NCBI GenBank assembly: GCA_907163375.1
Contig: CAJQUW010007508.1
Location: 186,001-250,000 of the forward strand
Length of the DNA: 64,000 bases
Direction of reading: 5' to 3'
From: Prostheceraeus crozeri
Taxonomy: Eukaryota; Platyhelminthes; Polycladida; Euryleptidae
This document shows positions 33,378-46,200 of the stretch, piece by piece. Every line of letters begins with the position of its first letter. The stretch's first letter is position 1. The position numbers were made by a program, and so were the translations under genes. The notes under the pieces were generated by a model, which had not been told where the DNA came from, searched no databases, and worked only from the letters and a program-made list of their open reading frames with translations.

Positions 33378-33454
33378 GTAAGTGTTATCCTTAATTAAAA
33401 CAACGCGTGCGTCTCTTGTTTCTTTGTCTTACTTGAACATCATTGCATTTTCAG

Positions 33455-33856
33455 CGTGCAGGCTACACAATGTCGGAACTGTACATATTATCCCGAAGTA
33501 CAGACATCCGTCAGCGGCAAATGGCGTTTCGAATTCTTGCTAACTGTGTAGCAGTCGATCGTTCAGGAGGTCATCTGATGTCCATTCAAACACCTCTCTT
33601 GTCCAGTCTTTTGTCATCCGGCTTCCCCTTCCTTCTCAGATGGGGCCTCGATGACAATTTTGAAGCAGTTAGCCTCTCAGCTTTGTCGGCCATCTGTCAA
33701 CTGGTTTGTCACACACCGTTTGAAGTAAAATGGATGAATCGATGCTTTAACATCAATCGACACTGGATTGGATCGAAACCGATGTCAGATCCTAAAGTAT
33801 CAAATAAATCTCACGAAATCGATGACTCGGAGGCCCCAACGTTAACTGACGTTCAG
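33455..33856 (+). CDS. RPAP1: RPAP1 exon, RPAP1_C domain and following repeats
   Basis: A 402-bp exon, phase 0 at both ends, from CATTTTCAG (ends 33454) to GTGAGT (33857). It begins RAGYTMSELYILSRSTDIRQ, continuing the AGY-x-x-x-EL-x-x-L-x-RS-x-x-x-QR signature of human RPAP1 ([20 protein letters not shown]). It goes on with LLSSGFPFLLRWGLDD, like human LLDAGFLFLLRFSLDD. These are helical repeats of the armadillo kind. The C-terminal third is less conserved and acidic (HEIDDSEAPTLTDVQ). The spliced join to the previous exon restores EEPD-RAGY. Confidence 0.95.
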
Positions 33857-34055
33857 GTGAGTAGATTTCTGATGGAATATATCAGAGCCTGTTCAGGTAT
33901 GCCATTCATCCGCGGCCGCGGAACACCCTTGGCGTAAGTAGCGTGAAAAGGAAGGTTCTAGACCATTTACTACTAGAAAGTGACAATTACAGAAAAACGC
34001 GCGCCTTTAACAGCTGCACGCTCATCGTGTCACCACTCTGCATGCGTAGAATCCA

Positions 34056-36014
34056 TAGGGTTGCCACCCTACCGGGATTTAAGGGATACTGAGAATTATT
34101 CCGGGATGATTACGGGATATGAGATTTTTTCAATATTCCAAATATCAATAGTTGAATCAAAAGGAAGTAATGATTGTCATGACCATATAATATTGATTAC
34201 ATTTCATCGTCCTAGTGAAAAATCTGATGAGATATTAGTGGTTTTGTTATTGGCTACAGGCATCTCGTTTGTTTTGTTTGCTTTGCAAGCTTCGTTGACT
34301 TCGTTGGCATGCTATGATCCGTGATATTATGAACACAGTTTGTCAAGTCTGATATTATAATGAATGCCGAGAGCGATGGTCTGTTGAAACTGGACTTGAA
34401 AGACAATGAAATTCTCGGAGTGCAAATTAACTTGATTTTGTGGCTTTGGATGCCAAAAAGGCATGTCAGGGTAGTCCGCTACAACATTTGATGTTTAGCG
34501 AAGAATACAAGAAATTCATCATAGCATTTCTACAAACATTTCAAGTTAATCCGCTAAATTATTCATTGATTCGCAATTCGGAATGCCTAGACCCTTCTGC
34601 TCTGATAACAGAAGACAATGACAGTCTGGAACGTAAGATGCGGCATTTGACTCAAATTTTCATCATTAATCGTGCGATACCAGTATAAAAGGGCGACAAT
34701 GTACTGGGAGAATTGAGGAAATTCCTTCGCGATGTCTCCTACTTTTCTGAATTGACAAAGGCCGCACAGTTATCGGTCAATGAGAATGACCTCGACACAA
34801 TGTTTTACAGACTTCTGTCCGGTGATGTTGATTAACTTGTGGTTTCTTGTGAAGCGATTTCTTGAACTGAGCCATGTCCAGGAGATCGTCGAACGAAGCT
34901 TTTGAACAATGTGACATCGAAGGTGAACATTCTCTCGGAGAATTTGATCTCTCGTCGGATTATCAAAGATCATATTTTATCCGTTGGAGGTGTCCAAAAT
35001 GTTCAAATAAATTCTATGCTGAAAAGCGTGGTAATACCACATCGCAGATGCAAAGAGAAACTTGATGTAAGAAAGAGGCAAAATGTACATGAAGAAAAAA
35101 GGAAAAGGGATAAGGAAGAAGTGGAAGTTCTCAAGAGGCACAAGCATTCTGTGTCGTCTGACGTCGGGAAGTTAGAAGAGAAGGCATATACTTTGGCTGA
35201 AGAAGCTAGTGTCAGGGTCAACTCCACCATTTCAGGAGGCTCATGCACTTACAACTACAGAGTCAAAACACTCAATGACGCAGTGTTGAAGCTTCAGAAA
35301 GTAGTTGAAGCGTACGGACGATAAATGCACACATGGCTATTGTTTTGATTTATTTTCTACCCTAAAGTATTTCATAATTTTTCCTGTATGCGGTTCGCAA
35401 TAATTGTTTCAAGTTTGTTATTATTTATCAAATTTTCGTAATTTTTGTATGCAGTGTTTTTTTGACTTAATCGACATTTTTTCTGTGTATATTTACAATG
35501 TTTATATTAACAATAATCGTGACAATCTACACAATTATACGTATAATTGTAGTGTACACTACGTAATTATACCTGATTTTTGTCATCTCATGTAGTATTC
35601 ATCACATGTACGTATTATTTCTAATAAAAGCCCCCACTCATGAAAACGCACGTGATAACAATAAAAACATAGCGATAATAGTCAGCTAATAATAAAATTA
35701 ATAGGACTATTCAGTACAAGGCCTCCCTATAAAGCATTTAAGAAATAGACACCCCGGATCCTAAAAAGATAACAGTACAATCAGGCACTTGCATACATTG
35801 GATTCTCTTGGAATTTTTGCTTGACTCTTGAGATCAGATTTATCTTTTTATCATTAATAAAATCATTCCGTTCTGTATTTTTCATGTACTATTTACGTAG
35901 CAATTAAGTGAATTGCACATATCCAAATACAAGCAAGGCTACGATTATTTTATGTGGCATTGGACATCATTTCTGACTCCGGGATTTGGATTTTGGAATT
36001 GGGTGGCAACCCTG
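34056..36014. mobile_element. hAT-like transposon, 6-bp duplication AATCCA
   Basis: Left end AGGGTTGCCACCC (34057 on; the first base is T for an expected C) and right end GGGTGGCAACCCTG (ending 36014). AATCCA abuts both ends (34050-34055, 36015-36020). CCGGGATTT motifs lie just inside both ends. It encodes the C-terminal half of a hAT-like transposase and sits in the RPAP1 intron. Confidence 0.88.
34361..35324 (+). pseudogene. hAT-like transposase, C-terminal half, inactive
   Basis: Pieces in order: GLLKLDLKDNEILGVQIN; then, one frame over, FVALDAKKACQG with EYKKFIIAFLQTFQVNPLNY and LERKMRHLTQIF; then a TAA at 34686 and KGDNVLGELRKFLRDVSYF; then WFLVKRFLELSHVQEIVERS; then VNILSENLISRRIIKDHILS with a charged tail (HEEKRKRDKEEVEVLKR). 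The stretch SH-x-x-x-x-VERSF ... LSENL ... RRIIKDH corresponds to the hAT C-terminal dimerisation region (SH-x-Q-x-x-VERGFS). This is the C-terminal half of an unnamed hAT-like transposase family common in invertebrates. At least four frame changes or stops disable it. The catalytic front half is missing here, but a relative at 58.6 kb keeps it. Confidence 0.75.
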
Positions 36015-36168
36015 AATCCATGATTTCAATACGCTGTAGCCTATTGTCAGTAGAAAAAGGCATCTTGTTTTGGTTCCTTGTGGCCTACATTGATAATGAT
36101 GCCACGAAGAGGGAATGTTTTTCGTCATGCATGATGAATAGGCCATTCAGTCCATCACTGTACATGTA

Positions 36169-37551
36169 CAGAGTGTTCAAAAAGAAACTGTGCACCTGAT
36201 TATCGTAATTTATGACCAAGTTACTCAGTAAACAATGACTACATTCATGTCTAATGCATCGATCAATTAATATTGCATTGTTTGATGTACGATTATCTGT
36301 GAATAGGCAACTGATGGCTTGAACGATGCTCGAGAATACAATGAGTCACTGTTTTCGCTGTTCAATTTCATTCATTCTTGACAAAATGGTCTTGACTGTG
36401 CAACAGTGAACATTCCTGGTTGAACACACGTTTCGCTGTAATGGGCAATACACAGATGAGGTTCGAAAACGATTCGAAGAGGCTTTTCCAAATGAAGATC
36501 CTCCAAACAGAAATTCTGTCAGAAGCCTGATAGCCAAGTTCAGAGAGACAGGATCGGTTCACGACGCAGACCGATCAGGCAGACCATCAGTTTTGAACGC
36601 TGAAAAGATGGATGCGATTTCTGAGGCAATGACCAATAGCCTAAGCAAGTCCCTTCGACGCTTGTCCCAAGAAGCGGACATCTCTCTTGGATCGGCTCAT
36701 AACGCAGTGCGCAAGAACCTGAATCTCTATCCGTACAAGGTTACGTGCTATCATGAACTGAAAGAGACAGATTACGAGAAACGTGTTCATTACTGCAGAT
36801 GGTTTGGACATGTTCTTGATGACAATGGCGTTTTGAACAGAACATTCTTTTCTGACGAAGCTTGGTTTCACTTGTCAGGTTATGTCAACAGTCAAAATTC
36901 ACGTCACTGGTCGACTGTCAATCCCCATCAGTTCATTGAAAGCTCTCTCCATTCCGACAAAGTTGGTGTGTGGTGTGCAATGTCTCGTCGGAGAATTATT
37001 GGACCAATTTTTTTTCATCACACCATTAATGCAGAAAGGTATTGGGACGAAGTGATACTCCCCTTCATGAACGAACTATCAAGACAAGAGCGACAGCACG
37101 GCTATTTTCAGCAAGATGGAGCACCGCCGCACACGGCGAGCGTAAACTTGTCACGCCTGAAAGAAGTCTTTCCTAGTCGACTCATCTCCACTGGAATCTG
37201 GCCACCAAGGTTCCCCGATCTGAGCCCCTTAGATTTCTACCTATGGGGAACCGTTAAAGAAAAAGTGTTCAAAAGGAAGCCACGCAACTTAGAAGAACTT
37301 CAACAGCACATCAGTGTGAAATCATTCAGGACATAAGTCAGGAAGAATTGGCTTCAGTGTTCAACAGCATGAAAAAACGGATTGAATTGTGTATTCGAGA
37401 AAACGGAGGTCATTTTCAGCAATTTCTTTGACTGCTCTCACTTCTTCTTGTTACTTGGTTATCATTAATACACAAATTACTTGATTTGGAATCATTTGTT
37501 TTGATTTTATATTAAGATTAATAGGTGTACAGTCACTTTTTGAACACTCTG
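36169..37551 (+). mobile_element. Mariner-type transposon, ends intact
   Basis: TIRs CAGAGTGTTCAAAAAG (36169) and CTTTTTGAACACTCTG (ending 37551), extending to AGTGCACCT-like inner parts, are flanked by TA. 1383 bp with one transposase gene on the plus strand. Located in the RPAP1 intron 155 bp after the hAT-like element. Confidence 0.95.
36386..37431 (+). pseudogene. Mariner-type transposase (about DD38D), two lesions
   Basis: ATG at 36386 (MVLTVQQ), then a TGA at codon 8 (36407), then an open frame. The helix-turn-helix has NSVRSLIAKFRETGSV followed by RSGRPS. The catalytic core has FFSDEAWFHLSG, then YFQQDGAPPHTA, then WPPRFPDLSPLDFYLWG. About 38 residues separate the last two Asp, longer than the 34 of classical mariners. 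This fits groups whose motif ends PLDF-x-LWG. A one-base change of frame near 37317 separates EELQQHIS from EIIQDISQEELASVFNSM and the end GGHFQQFL, with a stop at 37429-37431. With only two lesions and clean TIRs, this is a recent insertion. Confidence 0.9.
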
Positions 37552-37879
37552 TATATGTAAGAATTACTTAACTGTTGCATGCTACAAGGCCAATCAAATA
37601 TCGCATTGAGCGTTTCAGGCTGTGTTATGATAAGAATATATTTGTCCTGAATGCTTCTTCTCGTCATGGAGCTATGTCGGGGTACAACTTCAGTAAAATC
37701 GGAAGTTACAAAATTCTAATGTCGTTGGCCTATCAATCCCACAGCAACATCTTCATCTGTAGATGTTTTACATCATTTGTATGGATGGATCAAGGTATGC
37801 AGTTGGAAGCTTTGATCATATGAAAATTGTTAAATTCAAGAATGAATTTTAGATTTGTAACTTCTGTCAAACCCAAGTC

Positions 37880-39290
37880 TCACTGCCGTAAGTCATGCAC
37901 TGCAGGAGTGAGTCGTAAATCTTTCATTTCATCCAGTATGGAGCAGCACGGCTGGTCAGGATAGGCGATAGCTCTCGGAATTTCTTCCGGCCCGATTGAA
38001 TTTGCGTAGTCACAGCTGCCTCCGTTCCACCACTGGAATCCAATATTTCCCAAGTAGCAGAAACGGGTGACAGTGCCGCACTTGCTTTCCTCCAAAGTAA
38101 TCACCTTCATTGGGCCTCTGCTTCTGTTTCCCACCAAGATCATGTCACCTGAGCATTTGCCACACAAAAGGTTCGACATCGCTCTTGTCAGACTGCCCTT
38201 TATACCACTACGACATCCGTGAGTCCATGATCGACAGCTGATACACTGTATTGAGTTACAACCAACACTACACGGGTATTTGCATGTTATTAGGGTCTTT
38301 CCTTCCCTACTGCAGTTCTCATCACCTTTTTTACAGCTCTTCTTCATTTTCGTCAGCCAATACGAGATCATCTGCATAGAAAATTTCTCTTTTTTTAAGA
38401 GGAAGACCTAAAAAGCACGCACTGTTGCATTCATGACGATTGTAAGGAGCAGTGGGCTTAAAACAGAGCCTTGGTGCAAGCCAACTTTCACTTCGAAAAG
38501 CTTGCTTATCTCCGCCAAAACGCACGGATGTTCTGGCGTCTTCATACAGGTTCAAAACTGCTTGAACAAGCCATTCTTCAACTCCCGATTTTCGCAGTGC
38601 CCATTTGACCACTATCCTGGGAACCCAGTTAAACGCCTTTTCAAGGTCGACAGAGGCAAAATATAGCACTTTCTTCTTGACCAGATATCGTACAATCTAA
38701 TTAGCGTACAATGAAAATTGCATCTGTTGTGTCCTTGTCAGGCACGAAGCATTCAAGCCAAATTGCATCTCTTCGATTTTTCTTGCTCTTATCCGCCTCT
38801 TATGTACTCTTTCGAAAGCTTTCAGAGTGTGGTTCGTGAGTCTGAGTCCTCTGTAACTTCCGCAGTTGAGCGAATCTCCTTTTCCCTTAGGAACGAGGGT
38901 ACTCAGTTTTCAATCATCAGGGATGTGACCTTCAGTCAGAATTTCATTAAAAAGGGCCGTCATTCATTCTACTCCTGTTGCGCATGAAGCTTTCGGCATT
39001 TCTCCAGTTATTCCAGATGCACCCGCAGCTCTATTCGACTTGCAATATGTTAGGGACAACTGTATCTCTTCAGACGCCAGCAAACACATCGGACCTTCAA
39101 CAAGGTCACCGTCGCCGATCACACTGTACTCGGATTCCACGTTCATCACATCCTTTATGTGCTGTTCCCAAGCATTCAAGACTGCAGCACTCTGAGTGAC
39201 AAGACTGCCTGATTGATCCTTGATGCAGGACAAGTTGGTGACGTCGCATCGTTCATTTGTCATCTTTTTCACAATTCCGAAACACTTCTT
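37880..39290 (-). pseudogene. LINE fragment: reverse transcriptase plus Cys-rich finger
   Basis: Minus-strand pieces run from 39272. The order is ASEEIQLSLTYCKSNRAAGA (substrate-binding start), VPKGKGDSLNCGSYRGLRLT (about 38900), FASVDLEKAFNWVPR (about 38650), GVEEWLVQAVLNLYEDART, FYADDLVLADENEEEL (about 38350), and SIQCISCRSWTHGCRSGIKG with LLCGKCSGD (about 38250-38140). The FADD-type motif and the Cys-x2-Cys-x-x-W-x-H-x2-Cys finger after it are typical of an RTE-like LINE family common in invertebrates. Several frame changes, no endonuclease: a 5'-truncated, older copy. It sits in the RPAP1 intron, antisense to the gene. Confidence 0.8.
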
Positions 39291-39894
39291 CTTGCCCTCT
39301 TCACTGACAGCTGTAAAAAGTTATGTTTATAGACCGCTGCACATCAAGAATACAATGAAAATTACTTTTGTATAACAAAAACTATGGCGTCGAGAAGGTA
39401 TTTTTCTGGCACTTCTGTGACAGCAAATTTATGTACGACGTAACATGCGCGTGCGTGTAGCATTGATAAAAACAGTTTGACAAATCATGTAGGGCACTAC
39501 TGCATCATTGTTGGGATTCAAGAATGTATTGATCAAAAACGTCAAGTTCTTCTTATCCAATTATAAGTCTCAAGATAGCTTAAAATTGTAAGTCGAATTT
39601 TCGCACCTTAACAGGCACACATGGTCAGACCAAAAAGTTCATCAGTCCCATTTGGAACTGCTGCACCAAATGTAGTGCACAAGAAATATGAACTGTGAGA
39701 GATTTCTGTAACTTCTTGATCACTGTTTAGTCCGTCCTCGACTAAAATCTGCCTTAGATGGTGAAAGCATGTTATTAGCTTGTCACGAATTGTTGAACTT
39801 TTGTATCTGCATTGATTGGATCCAGAAAATTCACGATGTGCTTTTTGACTAAATCATCATCGGCTCCCTTCATCATTTAATCTCCTTGTTTTAG

Positions 39895-40230
39895 GTAATG
39901 GAAGGTGACCTTGTTTCTGGATTCTTACATACCAACATCCTTCAAAGATTATCATTCATGCTCAGGAAACTTTTATCTCGTCTGTACAGAGGAATGGAAG
40001 ATAATTCGTTGATTGATTTCCTCAACTTGCTCTGCTCGATAAGTCTGCACTGTCGGCAATCTGCAAACCGTGCGGCAAACCAATCGGACCTCGTATTACC
40101 TTTGGTTGATTATTGCACTGATGTAACCGATGAACAGTTACAGAATGAAGCATTACCTGAGCACGTGATTCTGTCATTCCGCTTATTGAGGATTCTTTGC
40201 CATCAGGACAAATCGTTTTTCCGTGCACAC
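39895..40230 (+). CDS. RPAP1: RPAP1 exon, helical-repeat part
   Basis: A 336-bp exon of 112 codons, phase 0 at both ends, from TTGTTTTAG (ends 39894) to GTAAGT (40231). It reads VMEGDLVSGFLHTNILQRLS and FMLRKLLSRLYRGMED, then DFLNLLCSISLHCRQSANRA, and ends LSFRLLRILCHQDKSFFRAH. Human RPAP1 has DVIKGLLATSLLPRLRYVLE and later [20 protein letters not shown] at the matching place. The spliced join TDVQ-VMEG mirrors the human order after the acidic linker. The next downstream exon was not identified. Confidence 0.9.
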
Positions 40231-40330
40231 GTAAGTTCGTATCTAAATGGAAGAGGGGTAAAGGGTTTCTTGCATTTAAAGTACAAATTGCACAGTACAA
40301 TAAATTACGGGTAAGTTTATTTGTCTCCGT

Positions 40331-41196
40331 ACATGTTATGTAGATATCCTGGCACTTAACTGTAAAGCAGATTATTGCCCGTGCGGGAGTCAATATTTAG
40401 TCCAATGCACTGGAAGGAGCATACTCGAAGGCAATTTTGATTTATTTTGTCCCCCCTTTGGTACAGATTGGATCTGTGAATAGATATTTGCATTTTTTGA
40501 TAAGGCTAAATTTCGATTCAAAGATTCTTGATAATAATAAGCATCAATCACAATAATTCCTTGATTATTATCATGTTGCACGTCGGCAAATAAAATTCTC
40601 TACGTTGCTCGTGCGCCAGATTGCTTCACCATGGCATTTGAACTCGTTAGATTTAAATACCCCCTCTGCGGGATGCATATAGCCGAATTCAGTGAAATAT
40701 CATAGTGAATAATTCAAATTTAGTCTGTTCAAATGGTGATGATTAGCATTTGCGATTAACAGCAATTAATTGCTGAAATTACGTAATTGCAAATAAATAA
40801 TAATAATAAATAATAATAATGCTTTCTGCTGCAATCAAAATTAATTGATTACTTAACCAAAACAAATTGTAATTAATTTTTGATAACCGGTTCCTCATTA
40901 CCCACCTGACCCACAGTGTTTCTGACGCTCTTAACCCATTATGACATTATAGTGATGATATTTGAATATTCTGCAAACATTTTGAAGCATTCATGCAGAC
41001 AAAGTCTGCATGTACCTTGAACGTAACTATCGATTAAGATTTTGACTCATCTCTATCATCTAGTTACTGTGCCTGCTTCCAATAAACTAGAATATTTCCT
41101 AGAAAATCATGTCAAGCGCAATATGACTTTAGACACTCTCGACCAACTGCAAATCTATCGTGTATTATTGAGCATGTGAGTTTGGCTCTTGACAGG
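40331..41196. other. Probable RPAP1 intron sequence, no feature
   Basis: AT-rich with short AATAAT runs near 40790-40820. No repeats or exons seen. Confidence 0.4.
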
Positions 41197-41288
41197 TAAA
41201 GTGATTAGAGATCAGTTGCATCAGTCTGGTATCAGCACGCCAGACAAGGACATTGATCTCTGTGGGCATCAAAGACTTGAAGACCAGG
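41197..41288 (+). CDS. Candidate exon, gene unknown
   Basis: Between CTCTTGACAG (ends 41196) and GTAATG (41289) one frame is open: KVIRDQLHQSGISTPDKDID, then LCGHQRLEDQ. The borders are good and no TE motif is visible. It could be a later RPAP1 exon, but its phase does not follow directly from the exon ending at 40230, and I cannot align it to RPAP1 with confidence. Confidence 0.3.
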
Positions 41289-43263
41289 TAATGTGGAGTT
41301 GCTTGGCACTTCATAAACATATTTCCTTATTACCCGTCTGATACCAGTCGTCGTCTTAGATGTTTAAAAAGTCTTCCACTAAAATCTCAGTGCAGGAGTT
41401 CCTGTCATCATAAAAAATGATGCAGGTGTCATTTCTTCACCGCATCTAAAATTCGATCAAATACTTCACAATTCAATTTCACCACATAAAAAATTGTGAT
41501 TTATGGAGCAAATTTGTCAATCGCAAGTAGAAGAGCAACAACTTTGAGACATCTTTCCTGACCAACCAAACAATGAACATCTGCTAAAGGCGACATTATC
41601 ACTCATAACAGTAGTCAGAGACCCTATTGTCTTACTATGTAGATTAATAGGCGCTTCACCATAGGAAGATAACAGACGTCCACGCAATAGGAGCCTTACG
41701 TCTACGGTAAATTTATCCCTCGATGACTTCAACACCAAAACTATAACATACGGTGTGCGCTTTTTTTATGAACAGCGTCATTCTTAAACGCGGGAACATG
41801 AAAGTGTCGATCAATGCTGTGTTTATGTTGTAAGGTGTTACATAATTTCCTCATTTACATGTACGAGCGCATGCATGATTTGGAAGGATTTCAATACCCT
41901 TGATTTAGGTAGATCACGGTAGATTTGAGTGGTTTAGGTGCCAGATATAGGCCTACATGTAATATTCCGAACACGACGGAAATGTCGAGTCCTGAATTTT
42001 CTGTAAACTACTCACAGTGGATAAGGCTCACAAATTGGATGGTGATATAGAACCCAGATATTGCTACTTAATGAAACTTACATTGTAAAACATAATTACT
42101 TATATTGACAGTATTTACACCTACTTATTCACGACACAAAATACGCTCCTACTCACGAACAATGCGTGTAGATTGAACACGCTCCGGGATCACAATACCG
42201 GTATAAAGGCAGTTATAGGATCAGTCGGGATCCCGGGATTGATGCGGTGAAACATTCTGCGATGATTATGGAACAATGTGCATCGTCTTACCGTCTAGCT
42301 CGCACTACTAGAGTAATACTTAAAAATGAATTAAAAACCTCAGAGTTAATCAAATTTATTTACATGTCAGATCAAAATTATGACAGTTCCCATTTGAGTC
42401 TACCATCAACATGCACAGTGCAAATAAGAAAACCCAGAATTGTTCATTAAATGGCCATTAAAGCTGAATAAGATAGCTGCTAGTGAAACCCACTATTTAT
42501 CTTTGTATCAATAATTCATCATCCCTTTATCTAAGTCTGCATCAAGTACCTCAACATCATGTTTTGATGAAGCCCTATCATAATTTTAAGTGTAAGTACA
42601 TCGAATATCTCGTTAGTTGTTGAAGTCTTAAAAACATATATAAAAGTGTGAATTCATTGATCGAACTGAGGTACATTATTATCGAAGGAAAGTTTACGCA
42701 TTCGACAAAATAGCAATTTTTCTTGATAATACGTGAACAAAATATTCAAATCATATATTGATTTATTTTTCTTTTATTGTGCGGCATGTAATTAGCATTT
42801 TCAATCGATTTGTTTAACTTGCTTCGTTGAAGATATACATGATCATGTCCATCGTAGGTACCGTAAAGTATAAGCCTGCAATAATATATACTAGCAATTA
42901 ATGCTCCCAAGCGACAACCTATTATTAATTTGCTGGTACCTTGTATCTCATGTTTTGGCCGCTTTGAATTCATGCAATGTGATCAATTAGATGATATGTT
43001 CGTGTTACCAGACCTTAATTATATTAGTTCAATGACAGCAAATATGTCGACAAAGAGCGCAAGTAATAAGTGCCCACTCGCATATCAACACTAGTATGTG
43101 TGACATGTGGTTTACAATGCAATAATACACTGAGCACATAGAAATTGTATACTGAATGCTGTCATTATTTCCTGAAGAAACTTTCATGCAATTCGAAAAA
43201 GCCGCCAACAAATTTCGAATTGGAACGTTTCATTATTGACCTTGTAAAGAAATGTTCAAATGT
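41289..43263. other. No recognised feature
   Basis: AT-rich DNA with only short open stretches. No TIRs or family motifs seen. Confidence 0.45.
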
Positions 43264-43271
43264 GTTTTTAG

Positions 43272-46200
43272 TAGGGACCTGCGAAGCTTCGAGATTCGAA
43301 TCGGTTCGCGTTGACTGCCCAAAAATTATTTCAATTGTTCTCTTTTGATTTATAGCCTCCCCTCGTTCGTTGATGCTTGAAAGTGACATTGCAACATGTT
43401 TGAGATGCTGAATTCTCACTGAAAGAGGCTAGAATCGTCGGTTGCTGAACTGCGGTATTAATTACTCTATCTGCCGCATGTTGCTCAGATCAGGGCTTCG
43501 GACTCAGTCGACCTTTCTGACCGAGTCTGATATACTTCTGATAACTAACTGATTTAAATAAGAATTGCAAATGACCCATTAGCAGGTTTGTGAGTTCCTA
43601 TCTTGCAGGGAAACAAAACATGTTTTTCAGACTGTCTTTCGTCTGGACTCTTGGGTCCAGCACGTTGCTTATTAAAACAGTGAATTATATCGTATACTGA
43701 AACAAGAGCTCCTGCCAAAAGTAGGACATGACATATTGAAGCAAAACTCAAGCAAGATATATGATATGTAAGAAAAGATCGCTTTTATACCATCCGATCG
43801 CTCGACAGTGCTCCTAAGACTTCTTTTAACGCAGACCCTCAAATGACTTTTCTTAATGAGGCTTTTTGCACTTAGCTCCTGTTCTGACGAATAGTCTCTA
43901 GCCTCTATTTGCATAGATTTTCAATAGTTCATAGTTTTGTGATGTACAGTAAGGTTGGCCTAGCCAGTGACATAGTTTTTTGAATGTCTGTATGTTTATG
44001 TTGCTTTATGTATTTATATGCCTGATCTAATTGTTTCTAATGTATGTGGTCATGATAATCGTTATGAATTTTGAATGAGATTAACTATATCTTGACTTGC
44101 CGTGCGAATGTGCAGATAGAAAAAAGATAGGTGTGCTGCATATTTCAAGAAATGACTTGCAATCTGTAAATTATTTATGTTTGTGAATTATATCTTGTGT
44201 GCAACACAAATAACACCAAAGAATTTTCCAGCACAGATTATTGCTATTTTTATTGAACAATAACAGCTCCTATAGCTTCTGAACCACTTGATTACCTGCA
44301 ATCCTTGAAGTAGGCCTACAGAAGCTTCATGGCAAGGGGAGCATTTTATCTCAACTGTACATGCAGAAAGACAAAAATTTCTACCAGAAAAACTCTAGTC
44401 AGCGCACCAAATTTCGATCATCGCTTAAAACAGTGAAATTTGTTCATTTTTAGTGATGGACTAATTGGGTGCACTGACTAGATTTCTCTTTCCTGTTCTG
44501 ACCTGGCCTAAGGTTGATAGAGACGAAATGTTCCTTCTATCCTGAAACATCTGCATCTGATAGATGAAATTAATCAGACGTCTAGCAGAAAGTTTAAATG
44601 AGTTTAAGTACAAAATAATTGTCGATTTATGGTATATGATTTGAAGATTTACCATATAGGCTGCGGCTAGCCACTGGATTTCCTTACTTACCTGATTTGT
44701 ATTTGCAAGTTGGCAGGTCCAAGGCTACAATAATTAGTTATACATTAAAGTGCTCGAGTTCTTCTGTTATCCTTTGCTTGTATGAGCTTCAGCAAAAAGT
44801 TAGCGTGGAAGTCTACATAGATTATTTAAAAACTTATTTTGAATGCGTCCTGAATAGATTAGTTGCGGACAGCGATAACAAGGGGAGCAATGGATATCAA
44901 TAGCTTGTTGCGAAAATTCCATTTTTGTTTTCTGATCTGAAGATTGCGATGAAAATGATAGAATCTACTAAATACCTGTTCATGAAAACTGGTGCTTTCC
45001 GGGTCTCAGGATTTAAGTGCAGGGACGATTAATGAAGGTTACATTTCCAGCGCGTGAGATTCAAAGACCTGTTTTCTATAAACCTGAGGTTATAGACATA
45101 GTTCCCATCATCAAGCTGCCTACGGGAAATTTGGCAAAGCATGGACATTTAAAGACATGTCGTCAAATCAACATGATCTTGCTCATGTTCTAGCATCAAT
45201 ATTTCCGGATTTTTCAGAAAAATATAGACAATCTAGTCTCTAATTTGACTGCTTATTTCCTTATAAATACTAAGGTATCACCGAATCTTTCAATAGCCAT
45301 GCAAATTGCATGATTACTGGGCCATATTTCATAGGCCGATTTTCTTCATGGCTAGCAATGTAGCTGGCTAAAGGCCACAAAAGTAGTCTAAATGCCACAA
45401 ATACAACTCAAATACAGCACACATTATTTTTCCTGCCACAGATGCAGCAGCATTGACACAGAAGCAACAAATCCTGCCACAAATGCATTCTTACTGTTAA
45501 GAAATAGAAGCTATTATACCGACAGATAGACTTAAGCTAATTAACATATACACAGTGCAATCAATGCAAATTTGAATCAATTTCAGGATTGCCACAAAGA
45601 CTTCCCCAACACATTCCTTTTCCGGTACAAATAATTGTAACGCACATAAATACATTGAGCATCACCGCGTAGGTACTTTCCAGTTTGTGCTCAAACTGCA
45701 GAAATTTTGCCCATGTACAAATCTTTAATTCTGTATTACCACAAAAGCGCAGTTTAGATCGGTCGAAGCAGGGTCAGCAATGAAGGGGTCTCACGACTAC
45801 ATCTTGCACAAAAACCGCGCTAATTCAGTTAAATTTTTGAACACAATACCGTCAAATGTGCATGTACTTCTTTTCATATTCTCTCTCTCTCTATTCTTTA
45901 CCCACCAACCACTCATTCTCGTTATGCAAGCAACATATGTTAACAATCATGCTCATGCGAATTGGGTTGAAGACAACGTTTGTGAGTCACAATTCAGTTT
46001 TTGAAAGAACTATCGCGACATCGTAAGGAACAAATTATCATAATTGTCATCACACAAAGATTGGTATTCAGCAATAATTACAACCACACATATGCATAAG
46101 CAATGATTCCGCTGGGTACCTAACTGGAAAGTACCTACGTGGCGATGCTCAATGTATTCATGTGCGTTACAATTATTTGTACCGGAAAAGGAATGTGTTG

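Noticed and set aside
44697-44903. 68-codon open frame inside the 3.3 kb hAT element
   Set aside because: No hAT transposase motif and no supporting context.
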